The notes: generated from the letters alone by a model not told the origin. 10,821 nt of DNA from Lentisphaeria bacterium (GCA_023145395.1 JAGLDW010000337.1:1-10821); one strand, 5' to 3'; positions 1 through 6,922 are shown, counted from the stretch's first letter. A program made the numbers and translations.

Positions 1-743
1 AAGGGCTCGCCGAAGTTGATTTTCGCCATGCCGATGCTGGCAAGCCGGGAAAGATCCTCCAGCGAAATACCGCAGGTGCCGTGCTGAACCAGGGGCACGT
101 CCACGGCCTGGTTGATTTGGGCAAGGAGATCGAAATCGATGCCGGTCTGCTGCTGGTAGACTCCGTGGATTGTGCCAACCGAGACAGCGAGCAAGTCCAC
201 ACCGGTCTGAGCGACGAAATCCACGGCTTCGACAAGCTCTGTGCGGCCGGGGGGAACAGTGGGCTTCTCAGGCACGGGAATGCGCCCGATCTGACTCTCC
301 TGTTTGGGTTCGTTGCCGGCGACGTAGCCAATTTCCGCCTCGACACTGACCCCTCGGGGATGCGCCAGGCGCAGCGTTTCGCGGGTCATGCCCACGTTGT
401 CCGCGAACGGCTCATGCGAGCCATCAATCATCACGGACGTGAGACCCGCATCCATCGCCTCCGCACACACTTCCACGCTCTTGCCGTGGTCGAGCTGGAG
501 GCAGACTGGCACGGTGATTCCAAGCTCCCCCGCCAATGCCTCGACCTGCTTCACGAAGAAGGGCATGCCACGGTAGGCCGTGTTCGGGTGATACACCTGA
601 ATAATGACAGGCGCCTGCATCTCCTGGGACGCTTCGAGCGCTGCGCGGGTGATGTCGTAGGTCGCGCCATTCGTGTTCAAGGCGGGGACTGCGTAGCCGT
701 CCTCCTTCGCCTGCCGGACCATCCGTGTCACATTCTCGAACAT
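1..743 (-). CDS. Class II (zinc) aldolase, FbaA/KbaY family; C-terminus cut off by the window edge
   Basis: Class II aldolases cleave or form ketoses using a zinc-bound enediolate. The ATG at 743 begins MFENVTRMVRQ and follows an AGGAG at 7 nt. The 247 visible residues cover most of the barrel. Zinc and catalytic residues are present: D85-H86 in QLDHG, E135/E137 in VEAEIG, H193 in VGTIHG, H221 in VQHGTCG and N243 in KINFGEP. SVMIDGSH (103-110) is also typical. Two loops are not: classical HGGSG is HGTCG (221-225), and the NIDTD-type phosphate loop is NFGEP (243-247). In E. coli FbaA these loops hold the DHAP phosphate, so I infer an unphosphorylated three-carbon partner such as dihydroxyacetone. 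The gene lies 29 nt after an aldose-ketose isomerase, with no kinase in view. It may cleave sulfofructose or another unphosphorylated ketose. Ordinary fructose-bisphosphate or tagatose-bisphosphate cleavage is less likely. The family call is firm; the substrate is inferred. Confidence 0.88.
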   Translation of the reverse strand, partial: MFENVTRMVRQAKEDGYAVPALNTNGATYDITRAALEASQEMQAPVIIQVYHPNTAYRGMPFFVKQVEALAGELGITVPVCLQLDHGKSVEVCAEAMDAGLTSVMIDGSHEPFADNVGMTRETLRLAHPRGVSVEAEIGYVAGNEPKQESQIGRIPVPEKPTVPPGRTELVEAVDFVAQTGVDLLAVSVGTIHGVYQQQTGIDFDLLAQINQAVDVPLVQHGTCGISLEDLSRLASIGMAKINFGEP

Positions 744-760
744 GGTCTTTCTCCTGGAAA

Positions 761-788
761 AGATTTTCTTGGCTAGCCAAGAAAATCT
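761..788. repeat. Perfect 28-bp palindrome between isomerase and aldolase genes
   Basis: Two 14-bp arms meet with no spacer. The left arm is AGATTTTCTTGGCT and the right arm is its exact reverse complement. The axis falls inside the TAG stop codon (773-775) of the isomerase gene, so the left half in transcript order encodes the last residues, DFLG. In the minus-strand RNA it would form a 12-bp stem with a CTAG loop, followed by a short TTTT and then the aldolase ribosome-binding site. It could be a weak terminator or attenuator, a 3'-end stabilising hairpin that sets isomerase:aldolase ratios, or a protein-binding site. The symmetry is directly visible; the role is inferred. Confidence 0.85.
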
Positions 789-2122
789 ATATTAAGCAGC
801 CGTGCGAAGCGCCGCAGCGTCTCGGCGTGGTGCCCCTCTGAGACGGCCACGTGGTGGGGCATGCCAGCGTGCACCAAGTCGTCAAAGAGATCGCACACAT
901 CGAGTCCATCGACGTGGGCGAGTCCATTGGTTCCCTGAAGCAAGCGTTTCGGCTCGATCGTCTCGCCTTCGAAGGCAGTAAGCCGGTAGGTGTTGTCACA
1001 ACGCCAGATCCGGTGGACCGTAATGGGCATTCCGACCCGGAGATTGGCGTCGATCACGGCTGCTTTCTGATTGTTGAAGTGGCGTGCTATGCGGGGTCCG
1101 AACTCGCTGTCGACGGGCTCGCACAGGCCGATGGGGGCATTGCCCGCGTGCCAGAGAGTGATGGTCTCACGGTCGTGCTCGAGCCAGTCGGACAGATAGG
1201 TCTGCCCCAGCCCGAGCGCTTCGCCCGCGAGGAGGCTGACCGCGCCGTCCACATCGCCTTCGCAGGCCACGGACCGACCCTCGGTGCCAAGGCGCACCAT
1301 GCCCAGGTAGGGCCACTGCCCCACTACATTGGGCAGTTCCGACCAGCAGCGGACCGCCAGTCCATCCAAATGATTTCCGTCCAGCAGTTTCTTCATGGCC
1401 AGGTAGTAGCGTGAGGCCACGGGCAGTTCGTCCTCCGTGACCCCCGCCAGACGCATGCCGGTTTCCCGGACACGCGCGAGGTCCTCCTGGATCTCCTGCT
1501 CGCCAAACTCGTCCATCATGGCGACAAACTCGCTCAGGCCGTAGTGGCGCAACTGCAGCCCCAGCTCGGTCTTGAGCTGGAAGGGATCGGCCTGCATGTC
1601 GATGAATCCCGGGGCATGGTAGCCGACCAGGCCAATGCGGCCGTGCTGGAAGCGGCGACAAGCGCTCGCGAGGCGCAGGGCGCGCTCCAGTTCGCACGCC
1701 GTTTTCTTAGCGCCCGGCATGCCGTAGACCAACTCGAAGGGAGCGCCAAGCTGTCGCAGCGTGGAGGCAAATGTGTGGGCGCCCACGAGACTACAGGCGC
1801 TGATCATCGAGCCAGTTTGCTTCTCCGGCGTGGCCCAGAGGATGACAGGCCCGTCCCAAAGCTGTGGCAGCGTCGCCGCGAGATTGCCGTCGCTCATGGT
1901 GGGCTGGATGACAACCAAGGCATCCGCTTCGGCGGCAACGCACTGCTTCACGGCGGCGCGCAATGTCGATTCGTCCACGATGCGGACCGTTGGGGTGAAG
2001 ACCTCGTAGGGGGCGACCGCCAGAGACGCCTCGACTTCGCTGACGACATGGGCGGCCCACTCGGGGTCAAACCCCGGTCGCTTCCGTCCAAGCACAAGAA
2101 TTCCTGGTTTCATCGAATCCAT
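773..2122 (-). CDS. L-fucose/L-arabinose isomerase-like protein; candidate sulfoquinovose isomerase
   Basis: This 449-residue protein resembles the L-fucose isomerase-like group (COG2407), metal-dependent aldose-ketose isomerases. The N-terminal part (about 5-170) is an alternating alpha/beta domain starting KPGILVLGRKRPGF. Candidate metal and catalytic residues are E262 in RCWSELP, E288/D290 in VACEGDVDGA, and H423-H424 in MPHHVAVSEGHH near the C-terminus, where FucI-type enzymes carry their third metal ligand. By context it would convert SQ to sulfofructose, the substrate of the transketolase encoded upstream. I recall SQ isomerases (SqvD type) belonging to this broad family but cannot confirm that here. 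Two starts are possible: 2122 has almost no room for a ribosome-binding site, while the in-frame ATG at 2113 (MKPGILV) lies about 9 nt after AGGG and may be the true start. A 116-nt gap precedes it, so it could have its own promoter. Confidence 0.8.
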   Translation of the reverse strand: MDSMKPGILVLGRKRPGFDPEWAAHVVSEVEASLAVAPYEVFTPTVRIVDESTLRAAVKQCVAAEADALVVIQPTMSDGNLAATLPQLWDGPVILWATPEKQTGSMISACSLVGAHTFASTLRQLGAPFELVYGMPGAKKTACELERALRLASACRRFQHGRIGLVGYHAPGFIDMQADPFQLKTELGLQLRHYGLSEFVAMMDEFGEQEIQEDLARVRETGMRLAGVTEDELPVASRYYLAMKKLLDGNHLDGLAVRCWSELPNVVGQWPYLGMVRLGTEGRSVACEGDVDGAVSLLAGEALGLGQTYLSDWLEHDRETITLWHAGNAPIGLCEPVDSEFGPRIARHFNNQKAAVIDANLRVGMPITVHRIWRCDNTYRLTAFEGETIEPKRLLQGTNGLAHVDGLDVCDLFDDLVHAGMPHHVAVSEGHHAETLRRFARLLNIDFLG

Positions 2123-2238
2123 CCCTGTTGCTAGTGCAATGGCCGTCCTGCTTCAGGCGGCGCAGGTTTGTAGTTCCGGTTTCTCTGTCTTCCTCTGCGC
2201 CTCTGCGCCTCTGCGGGAAAACTCTTGTCCCCGTCCGA
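2123..2238. other. 116-nt intergenic spacer with dispersed repeat and small hairpin
   Basis: This is the largest gap inside the gene run, between the RpiB-like gene and the isomerase gene. It holds the tandem octamer repeat at 2191-2214 and, at about 2142-2160, an imperfect hairpin (CCG-CCTG pairing with CAGG-CGG around CTT, with one bulged T). The hairpin has no U-tract after it, so it is not a convincing terminator. I see no clear minus-strand promoter, though one could be present. Open frames across it are chance products of the repeat. Confidence 0.6.
2191..2214. repeat. Three tandem copies of an 8-bp unit (GCAGAGGC on the minus strand), a dispersed intergenic repeat
   Basis: On the plus strand the units read TCCTCTGC, GCCTCTGC and GCCTCTGC. 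The flanks (TTCTCTGTCT before, GGGAAAACTC after) match a low-complexity intergenic element I have often seen in environmental genomes, whose spurious translation reads SRRGAEAQRK. The same peptide appears here in minus frame, read through into the RpiB-like gene. It is a repeat rather than a coding sequence. Its interruption of an otherwise compact operon suggests later insertion or junction of two modules. Confidence 0.7.
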
Positions 2239-2736
2239 TCACAGTGTTTCGATATCGCGCTCCGAGGCAGGATCGCCGCGGACCATGAGTTCGTCCCGGG
2301 CTTCCTTCCAGAAATCGAGCACGTCCTGGGGGACGCCGTCGGCGTCCTGGAACGCGGCGGCGAGGAAGGCGTCGGCCATCTCGCAGCCTAGCTCCGGGCT
2401 GACGATGGATTCGCCCATGCAGAGCACATTGGCATCGTTGACCACTCGGCAGAGTCGGGCCGTGACGACGGACTCGCAACTGACCGCGCACACCCCTTTG
2501 AACTTGCTGGCCGCGATGCCCGCGCCAGTGCCGCTGCCGCAGCAGTTGATGGCGAGATCCGCCTTGCCCTGCTGCAACGCCCGGGCCACGCGCTCGCCCA
2601 TGGACGGAAACTTGACGAATGCGTCCGTGTTGTGGCAACCCACATCGACGATCTCGTGCCCCTGTGCTTCGAGATGCGCCTTCACAACGCTCTTCAGAGC
2701 AAATCCCTTGACGGGAGAACCCATGATAACTTTCAT
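2239..2736 (-). CDS. sqwI: RpiB/LacAB-family sugar isomerase, diverged; candidate 4-deoxy-4-sulfoerythrose isomerase (SqwI-like)
   Basis: A 165-residue protein, the usual RpiB length. RpiB enzymes interconvert phosphorylated aldoses and ketoses through an enediol, with Cys as base. Conserved here are the CGSGTG loop with C66, AASKFKG (75-81), and NDANVLCMG (100-108). Compared with E. coli RpiB as I remember it, several residues differ: the Asp-His of GxDHxG is P8-V9, the ring-opening H99 is V99, and R110 of the GSR turn is S110. Those residues serve phosphate binding and furanose opening. 4-Deoxy-4-sulfoerythrose has no phosphate and cannot close a furanose ring because C4 carries the sulfonate, so these losses fit an SqwI role: sulfoerythrose to sulfoerythrulose between two transketolase rounds. 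The start at 2736 is set by a strong GAGGTGA 4 nt upstream. The RpiB family is certain; the substrate is inferred from context. Confidence 0.85.
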   Translation of the reverse strand: MKVIMGSPVKGFALKSVVKAHLEAQGHEIVDVGCHNTDAFVKFPSMGERVARALQQGKADLAINCCGSGTGAGIAASKFKGVCAVSCESVVTARLCRVVNDANVLCMGESIVSPELGCEMADAFLAAAFQDADGVPQDVLDFWKEARDELMVRGDPASERDIETL

Positions 2737-2740
2737 CTTC

Positions 2741-2747
2741 TCACCTC
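2741..2747 (-). promoter_or_regulatory. Strong ribosome-binding site of the RpiB-like isomerase gene
   Basis: The minus strand reads GAGGTGA, then GAAG, then ATG at 2736. This fixes the start codon. It lies next to an intercistronic hairpin, so translation may be set independently of the transketolase upstream. Confidence 0.7.
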
Positions 2748-2748
2748 G

Positions 2749-2776
2749 TTTTCAGTCTCGTAAGACTCGCTGAAAA
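2749..2776 (-). repeat. Intercistronic hairpin between transketolase C-half and RpiB-like gene
   Basis: TTTTCAG (2749-2755) is the inverse of CTGAAAA (2770-2776). Nested inside, AGTCT (2754-2758) is the inverse of AGACT (2763-2767) around the loop CGTA. The two alternatives share bases, so the RNA could form a bulged stem-loop. It occupies most of the 47-nt gap. There is no U-run after it, so I read it as an mRNA-processing or stabilising hairpin rather than a terminator. Confidence 0.5.
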
Positions 2777-2783
2777 TCCTGAG

Positions 2784-3722
2784 TTACTTCGCCAGTTCAC
2801 GACAGGCGGCGGCAATGTGCCTGGCGCCGAATCCGTGCTTCTCGAACAGATACTCTTCCGTGGCGACCTCGCCAAACTGGTCCGGCACGCCTAGGCGTTT
2901 CACTTTTGTGGGCTGCAGTTCGCAGAGCGTTTCGCAGACTGCGGCGCCCAGCCCGCCGATGATCGACTGGTTCTCGACTGTCACCACCGCTCCCGTTTTC
3001 TTGGCCGAGGCCACGAGCGTGGCCGCGTCGAAGGGCTTCACGGACGGGTAGTGCAGGAGTTCGACTCCCACTCCCTCCTTCGCCAATTCATTGGTCACGT
3101 CAAGCGCGAACTGGGTCATGTATCCGGTGGAGACGAGAGTCACGTCGGCGCCTTGCCTGACCACCACCGCCTTTTCGGGATCAAAGGTGTGGGATTCGTC
3201 GAAGACGGGTTTCACCTTCGGCCGGACCAGCTGCATGTACTCGGGGTGGGGGGACTGGGCCATGTAGCGAACGACGGCTCTCACCTCGTAGGCATCGCAG
3301 GGGCTGTAGACTCGCATGTTGGGCATGGCGCGCATGATGGCGAGGTCCTGGAAGCACATGTGGGTGCCGCCGTTGGGGCCCGCCGTGACACCGGGCGACG
3401 TGCCCACGATCTTCACGTTGTTGTTGCCGTAGGCGACGCTGATGGTGGCTTGGTCGTATACCCGGCGCGAGGCGAAGCAGGTGAAGCTGGCACAGAAGGG
3501 GATCTTTCCTTCGCTGGCCAGGCCGGCTCCCACGGAGATCATGTTCGCCTCGGCGACGCCGACGTTGACGAAGCGGTCGGGATAGGCCTCGAGCACGAGG
3601 GGATTGGTGCCGGTGGCCTTGCTGAGATCGGCTTCGACGCAGACAACGTCGGGGTTCTCCCCCATGAGCGCCTTGAGCGTCTCCGCGTAGACGTGTCGCA
3701 TTTCCATATCATGAAGAGCCAT
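2784..3722 (-). CDS. sqwH: Split transketolase, C-terminal (pyrimidine-binding) subunit; candidate sulfo-transketolase SqwH
   Basis: This 312-residue protein is the second half of a two-polypeptide transketolase. The pyrimidine-binding domain (about 5-170) carries the catalytic Glu that activates thiamine diphosphate, E58 in NVGVAEANM. The C-terminal transketolase domain (about 185-305) follows with VTVENQSIIGGLG. The substrate loop reads GTSPGVTAGPNGGTHMCFQD (107-126). Split transketolases usually have a His in the 'SHxG' position where S109-P110 stand, and HQxxED where HMCFQD stands. H121 is kept. Such changes near the acceptor/donor channel would fit a sulfosugar donor. With its partner it would move two-carbon units from sulfofructose and sulfoerythrulose to glyceraldehyde-3-phosphate. 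The start at 3722 has AAGGAG 8 nt upstream, overlapping the partner's TAA stop, so the two are translated together. The sqwG/sqwH letters follow gene order and may be swapped. Alternative: a housekeeping or pentose-specific transketolase. Confidence 0.85.
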   Translation of the reverse strand: MALHDMEMRHVYAETLKALMGENPDVVCVEADLSKATGTNPLVLEAYPDRFVNVGVAEANMISVGAGLASEGKIPFCASFTCFASRRVYDQATISVAYGNNNVKIVGTSPGVTAGPNGGTHMCFQDLAIMRAMPNMRVYSPCDAYEVRAVVRYMAQSPHPEYMQLVRPKVKPVFDESHTFDPEKAVVVRQGADVTLVSTGYMTQFALDVTNELAKEGVGVELLHYPSVKPFDAATLVASAKKTGAVVTVENQSIIGGLGAAVCETLCELQPTKVKRLGVPDQFGEVATEEYLFEKHGFGARHIAAACRELAK

Positions 3723-3734
3723 AATCTTATCTCC

Positions 3735-4583
3735 TTAGTACGGCAGCGTGACGTCGGTGACATCGAGGGCGTCCATGTACTTCTTGTAGGCGGCTTGGTC
3801 GGGAATCTTGATGTTGTGGCTTCCCGGCGTGTTTTCGACGACGCTACAGCCCTTGCCCTTGATCGTGTGGGCGAGGATCATGACGGGCTTGCCAGTGACG
3901 GCTTTGCCTTTCTCGATCGTCTGGTGGACATCCTCCCAGTCGTGTCCATCCATCTCGAAAACTTCCCATCCGAATGCGCGCCACTTGTCGGCCAGAGGCT
4001 CCAAGCCGAGCACATCCTGCACGAAGCCGTCGATCTGCAGCTTGTTGTAGTCGCAGATGGTCACGAGGTTGTCGAGTTTTTTCTGGGACGCGAACATACC
4101 GGCCTCCCAGTTCTGTCCCTCGTTGCTCTCGCCGTCGCCGATGATGCAGAAGACAGTGTGGTCGCTCTTGTTCATCTTGGCGGCGAGCGCCATGCCGCAG
4201 GCGCAGGAGAGTCCCTGCCCAAGCGAGCCAGTGGTCATGTCGATGCCGGGCACCGTGCGCGCGTCGGCATGGCTCGGCAGCGTCGTGCCGTCGGCGTTCA
4301 TCGTGCCCAAAAGCTTTTGGGGAAAGAAGCCTTTGTAGGCCAGCGCGAGGTAGAGCACGGGTGCGGCATGGCCCTTTGAGAGCACAAGCCGGTCGCGCGC
4401 GGGATCTTCCGGATTCTCCGGATCGACCTTCATGCTGCGGTAGTAGAGCGTGTGCAAGACCTCCACGAGGCTCAGCGCCCCCCCGATATGGCCCGATCCA
4501 GCTTGGCAGATCATGTCGGTGATGATGTACCGCCACTCCGCCGCCATGCGATCGGCCTCTTTTCTGTTGAATCCATCACTCAT
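3735..4583 (-). CDS. sqwG: Split transketolase, N-terminal (diphosphate-binding) subunit; candidate sulfo-transketolase SqwG
   Basis: This 282-residue protein is the thiamine-diphosphate-binding half of a split transketolase. Landmarks in order: GSGHIGG with H32, LSKGHAAP with H72, LPSHAD with H105, TTGSLGQGLS (117-126), and the metal/diphosphate motif GDGESNEG at 149-156 completed by N180. All cofactor residues are present, so the enzyme should be active. It should form a heterotetramer with the product of the next gene, 12 nt downstream. In the proposed pathway, two reactions by this enzyme convert sulfofructose to sulfoacetaldehyde, saving four carbons as two xylulose-5-phosphate for the pentose phosphate pathway. 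The ATG at 4583 follows AGGAG by 8 nt and begins 15 nt after the transporter stop. The transketolase call is firm; substrate specificity cannot be read from sequence alone. Confidence 0.88.
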   Translation of the reverse strand: MSDGFNRKEADRMAAEWRYIITDMICQAGSGHIGGALSLVEVLHTLYYRSMKVDPENPEDPARDRLVLSKGHAAPVLYLALAYKGFFPQKLLGTMNADGTTLPSHADARTVPGIDMTTGSLGQGLSCACGMALAAKMNKSDHTVFCIIGDGESNEGQNWEAGMFASQKKLDNLVTICDYNKLQIDGFVQDVLGLEPLADKWRAFGWEVFEMDGHDWEDVHQTIEKGKAVTGKPVMILAHTIKGKGCSVVENTPGSHNIKIPDQAAYKKYMDALDVTDVTLPY

Positions 4584-4598
4584 TCGTATTTCTCCTGT

Positions 4599-6053
4599 TT
4601 ACCAGTTCACGATTCCAAACAATTTTCCCATCACCACGATGGAAAGGGTCACACATGCGGACGACGCCAATGTCATCCACACCCCGGCTTTCATCATGTC
4701 CTTGATAGTGAAATAGCCAGCCGAATAGGGGATGACATTGGTTGGGGCCGACGTCACCAGCAGGAAGGCCAGCGACGAGGTGATGCCGGCCGGGATCGCC
4801 AGCAGCACGGGGTCGAGGTCAATCTGCCGGGCCAGCGCAATGAGAAGCGGCACCATGATGATCCCGGTCACGGTGTTGCTCGAGAACATGACTTTCATGA
4901 GCGACACACCCATCACGACCGCGAAGATGATCAGCACGGGATGCAGGAGCCCCAGCTTGCTGAACGCCACCTGCGCCATCCAGCCCGCCGCGCCGGTCTT
5001 GTAGATGGTCATGCCGATGGAGAGACCGGTCACGATCAGGATGATGCCGCCCCAACTGATGCCGTTCTCGGCCTTCTTCCAGTCGAGCACGTCTACTCCC
5101 GGCAGGAAGAAGAGACAGGCGCAGGCGATGGCAACGAACTTGATGTCGAGATAGCCGATCGCACCGCCAGTCCAGTCGCTGATCCATTTGCCGCAGATCC
5201 ATAGAGTCACGGTCAGGCCGAAGATGAGCAGCGTGAGAATCTCGTTGCGTTGGAGTCCACCAAGTTCAGCGCGCTGTTTGCAGAAGTCGTCCTCGGCGAT
5301 GGCCAGCTCAATCTTCTCTAGGGGAAAGACGCGAATCAGGATCAGCCATGCGCACGGGATCATCAGAATCGTCGCCGGGTAGCCCAGCAGCATCCAGTCG
5401 ACAAAGGTGAAGTCAATCCCCGCCAGATCCTTGAGGAACGTCATGGTCAGCGGGTTCGGCCCACAGCCGGCCGGGGTTGCCACGCCACCAATCAGCGGTC
5501 CCCAGGCGCAGGAGATCAGCAGCGCGCGGCCAAAGTTGCTCTTGAGCGGTTCGACCTTTGCATCTTTCAGAATCGACACGGCAATCGGCATCAACATCGC
5601 GGCCACGGCCATGTCGGTGATCCAGCCAGAAAGCAGCGCGCCCATGGCAAGGAAGCACAGAATGATGGCCTTTGGGTTGTGCCCGAGCCGGTAGAGCAAG
5701 TACGTGGTGATGCGTTTGAGCAGATTGGTCTCGGCGATCGCGGCCGAGAAAATCAGAACTCCGATGAAGAACAGAATGATTGAATTGCCGAATCCATCCC
5801 TGACCAGCGGCTTCAATTCCGCAGCCTTGGTCATGACCAGCAGGACCAGACCCATGAATCCGGCAATGGGGAAAGGAACTGCTTCGGTGATCCAGAGAAT
5901 GACCACCATCACCAGCACGGCCAACGCCGCCTTGCCCGGCCCGGTCAACGCGATGACACCCTTGGCCGTCTCAATTGGCGGCGGCAACGGCAATAGCAGA
6001 ATGACGGCCAGCGCCAACAACGAAAGAGAGAGGAATGCGAGTCGTTTTTTCAT
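4599..6053 (-). CDS. DASS/SLC13-family divalent anion transporter, altered first substrate motif; candidate sulfoacetate exporter or sulfosugar carrier
   Basis: A 484-residue, strongly hydrophobic membrane protein with more than ten predicted transmembrane segments. It belongs to the divalent anion:sodium symporter family (NadC, CitT, VcINDY relatives). Family signatures are WITEAVPFPIAG (54-65), GGVATPAGCGPN (189-200), the second Ser-Asn-Thr motif at S392-T394, and a C-terminal GYFTIKDMMKAG (446-457). The first Ser-Asn-Thr motif, usually in WISNTATAAM, reads WITDMAVAAM (144-153), so the half-site is T146-D147-M148. Because these motifs line the sodium and carboxylate sites, selectivity or coupling probably differs. 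Sulfoacetate is a small dianion like malonate or succinate, so it is a plausible cargo; SQ uptake is the other option. The start overlaps the preceding stop as ATGA, which implies translational coupling to the CoA-ligase subunit. The family call is firm; cargo and direction are inferred. Confidence 0.85.
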   Translation of the reverse strand: MKKRLAFLSLSLLALAVILLLPLPPPIETAKGVIALTGPGKAALAVLVMVVILWITEAVPFPIAGFMGLVLLVMTKAAELKPLVRDGFGNSIILFFIGVLIFSAAIAETNLLKRITTYLLYRLGHNPKAIILCFLAMGALLSGWITDMAVAAMLMPIAVSILKDAKVEPLKSNFGRALLISCAWGPLIGGVATPAGCGPNPLTMTFLKDLAGIDFTFVDWMLLGYPATILMIPCAWLILIRVFPLEKIELAIAEDDFCKQRAELGGLQRNEILTLLIFGLTVTLWICGKWISDWTGGAIGYLDIKFVAIACACLFFLPGVDVLDWKKAENGISWGGIILIVTGLSIGMTIYKTGAAGWMAQVAFSKLGLLHPVLIIFAVVMGVSLMKVMFSSNTVTGIIMVPLLIALARQIDLDPVLLAIPAGITSSLAFLLVTSAPTNVIPYSAGYFTIKDMMKAGVWMTLASSACVTLSIVVMGKLFGIVNW

Positions 6054-6922
6054 TGTTCGAACAGTTCTCCGATTTGGCTCGGCTTGTCCGCGACCAGTGC
6101 TCCTGCCGCACGCAATGCCTCTGCCTTGCCGGCCACTGTGCCCTTGCCGCCCGAGATGATGGCGCCGGCGTGTCCCATCTTCTTGCCCTCCGGCGCATTG
6201 CGTCCAGCGATAAAGGCCACCAGCGGTTTGGTGAAGACCCCCGTCTCGATCGCTTCGGCAACCTCTTCCTCCATGGTTCCGCCGAGTTCGCCGATGATCA
6301 GCACCGCGTCTGTTTCGGGATCGGCTTCGAAGGCGGGCAGCATGTCGACGAATCGCGTGAACGGAACTGCATCGCCGCCAATCCCGATCAGCGACGACAC
6401 GCCATATCCGGCCTCCACCATCATGGCCGTGGCCTCGTTTGTCAGGGAGCCGCTGCGTGTCATCACGCCAACTCGACCGGGCTTGTAGACTCGGTCGATC
6501 CAGTACGGCAGAAATCCCATCATGGCCACTCCGGGCGTGATCACGCCCGTGGTGTTGCCGCCAATCACGGTCGCTCCGAGCGCGAGCGCCGCCACGCGCA
6601 CCTCCATGGCCTCATGCAGTGGAATCCCCTCGGCGGTCACAACCACCTTTCGGATACCGGCGTCCAACGCCTCGAAAATCGCGTCGTGGGAGAAGCGGGG
6701 GGGCACAAAGAGCACCGATGCATCCGCCCCAGTCGCCTCGACAGCCTGCCGCACCGTGTTGTAGACTGTGACGCCCTCGACAGTTTGCCCTCCCTTGCCA
6801 GGAGTGACGCCAGCCACGACGTTTGTCCCCAGCTCGATCATGTGCCGTGTCCAGTAGCTTCCCTCGTTGCCGGTGATGCCCTGGACCAGGACCCGCGTCT
6901 CTTTTTCGATGAAGATGCTCAT
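6050..6922 (-). CDS. Succinyl-CoA-synthetase-like alpha subunit (SucD family); candidate ADP-forming sulfoacetate-CoA ligase subunit
   Basis: Alpha subunits of this family bind CoA and carry the phosphohistidine that relays phosphate from acyl-CoA to ADP. The 290-residue protein starts at ATG 6922. This start is chosen because GGGGAGG lies 6 nt upstream, the ATG overlaps the beta-subunit stop as ATGA, and the length matches SucD. A GTG at 6940 would add six residues. The CoA-binding Rossmann part opens VLVQGITGNEG, and TPGKGG follows. The phosphohistidine is H251 in KKMGHAGAIISGGKGT. The normally near-invariant GPNCPG loop by the active site reads GGNTTG (121-126), which suggests a different acyl group from succinate. 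Just downstream of a CoA-acylating aldehyde dehydrogenase, the pair should turn acyl-CoA (sulfoacetyl-CoA in my model) into free acid plus ATP. This corresponds to the SqwKL step as I remember it; which letter is which I do not know. Confidence 0.85.
   Translation of the reverse strand: MSIFIEKETRVLVQGITGNEGSYWTRHMIELGTNVVAGVTPGKGGQTVEGVTVYNTVRQAVEATGADASVLFVPPRFSHDAIFEALDAGIRKVVVTAEGIPLHEAMEVRVAALALGATVIGGNTTGVITPGVAMMGFLPYWIDRVYKPGRVGVMTRSGSLTNEATAMMVEAGYGVSSLIGIGGDAVPFTRFVDMLPAFEADPETDAVLIIGELGGTMEEEVAEAIETGVFTKPLVAFIAGRNAPEGKKMGHAGAIISGGKGTVAGKAEALRAAGALVADKPSQIGELFEQ

Noticed and set aside
2153..2638. 161-codon minus-strand frame ending in SRRGAEAQRK-type sequence
   Set aside because: It is the alternative frame of the RpiB-like gene running into the dispersed repeat; the RpiB frame has the conserved motifs and a strong ribosome-binding site.
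3051..4379. 442-codon plus-strand open frame opposite the transketolase genes
   Set aside because: It is antisense to two genes with complete family motifs and good ribosome-binding sites; its translation is low-complexity His/Gly/Val-rich sequence with no recognisable domain, as expected from GC-rich codons read backwards.
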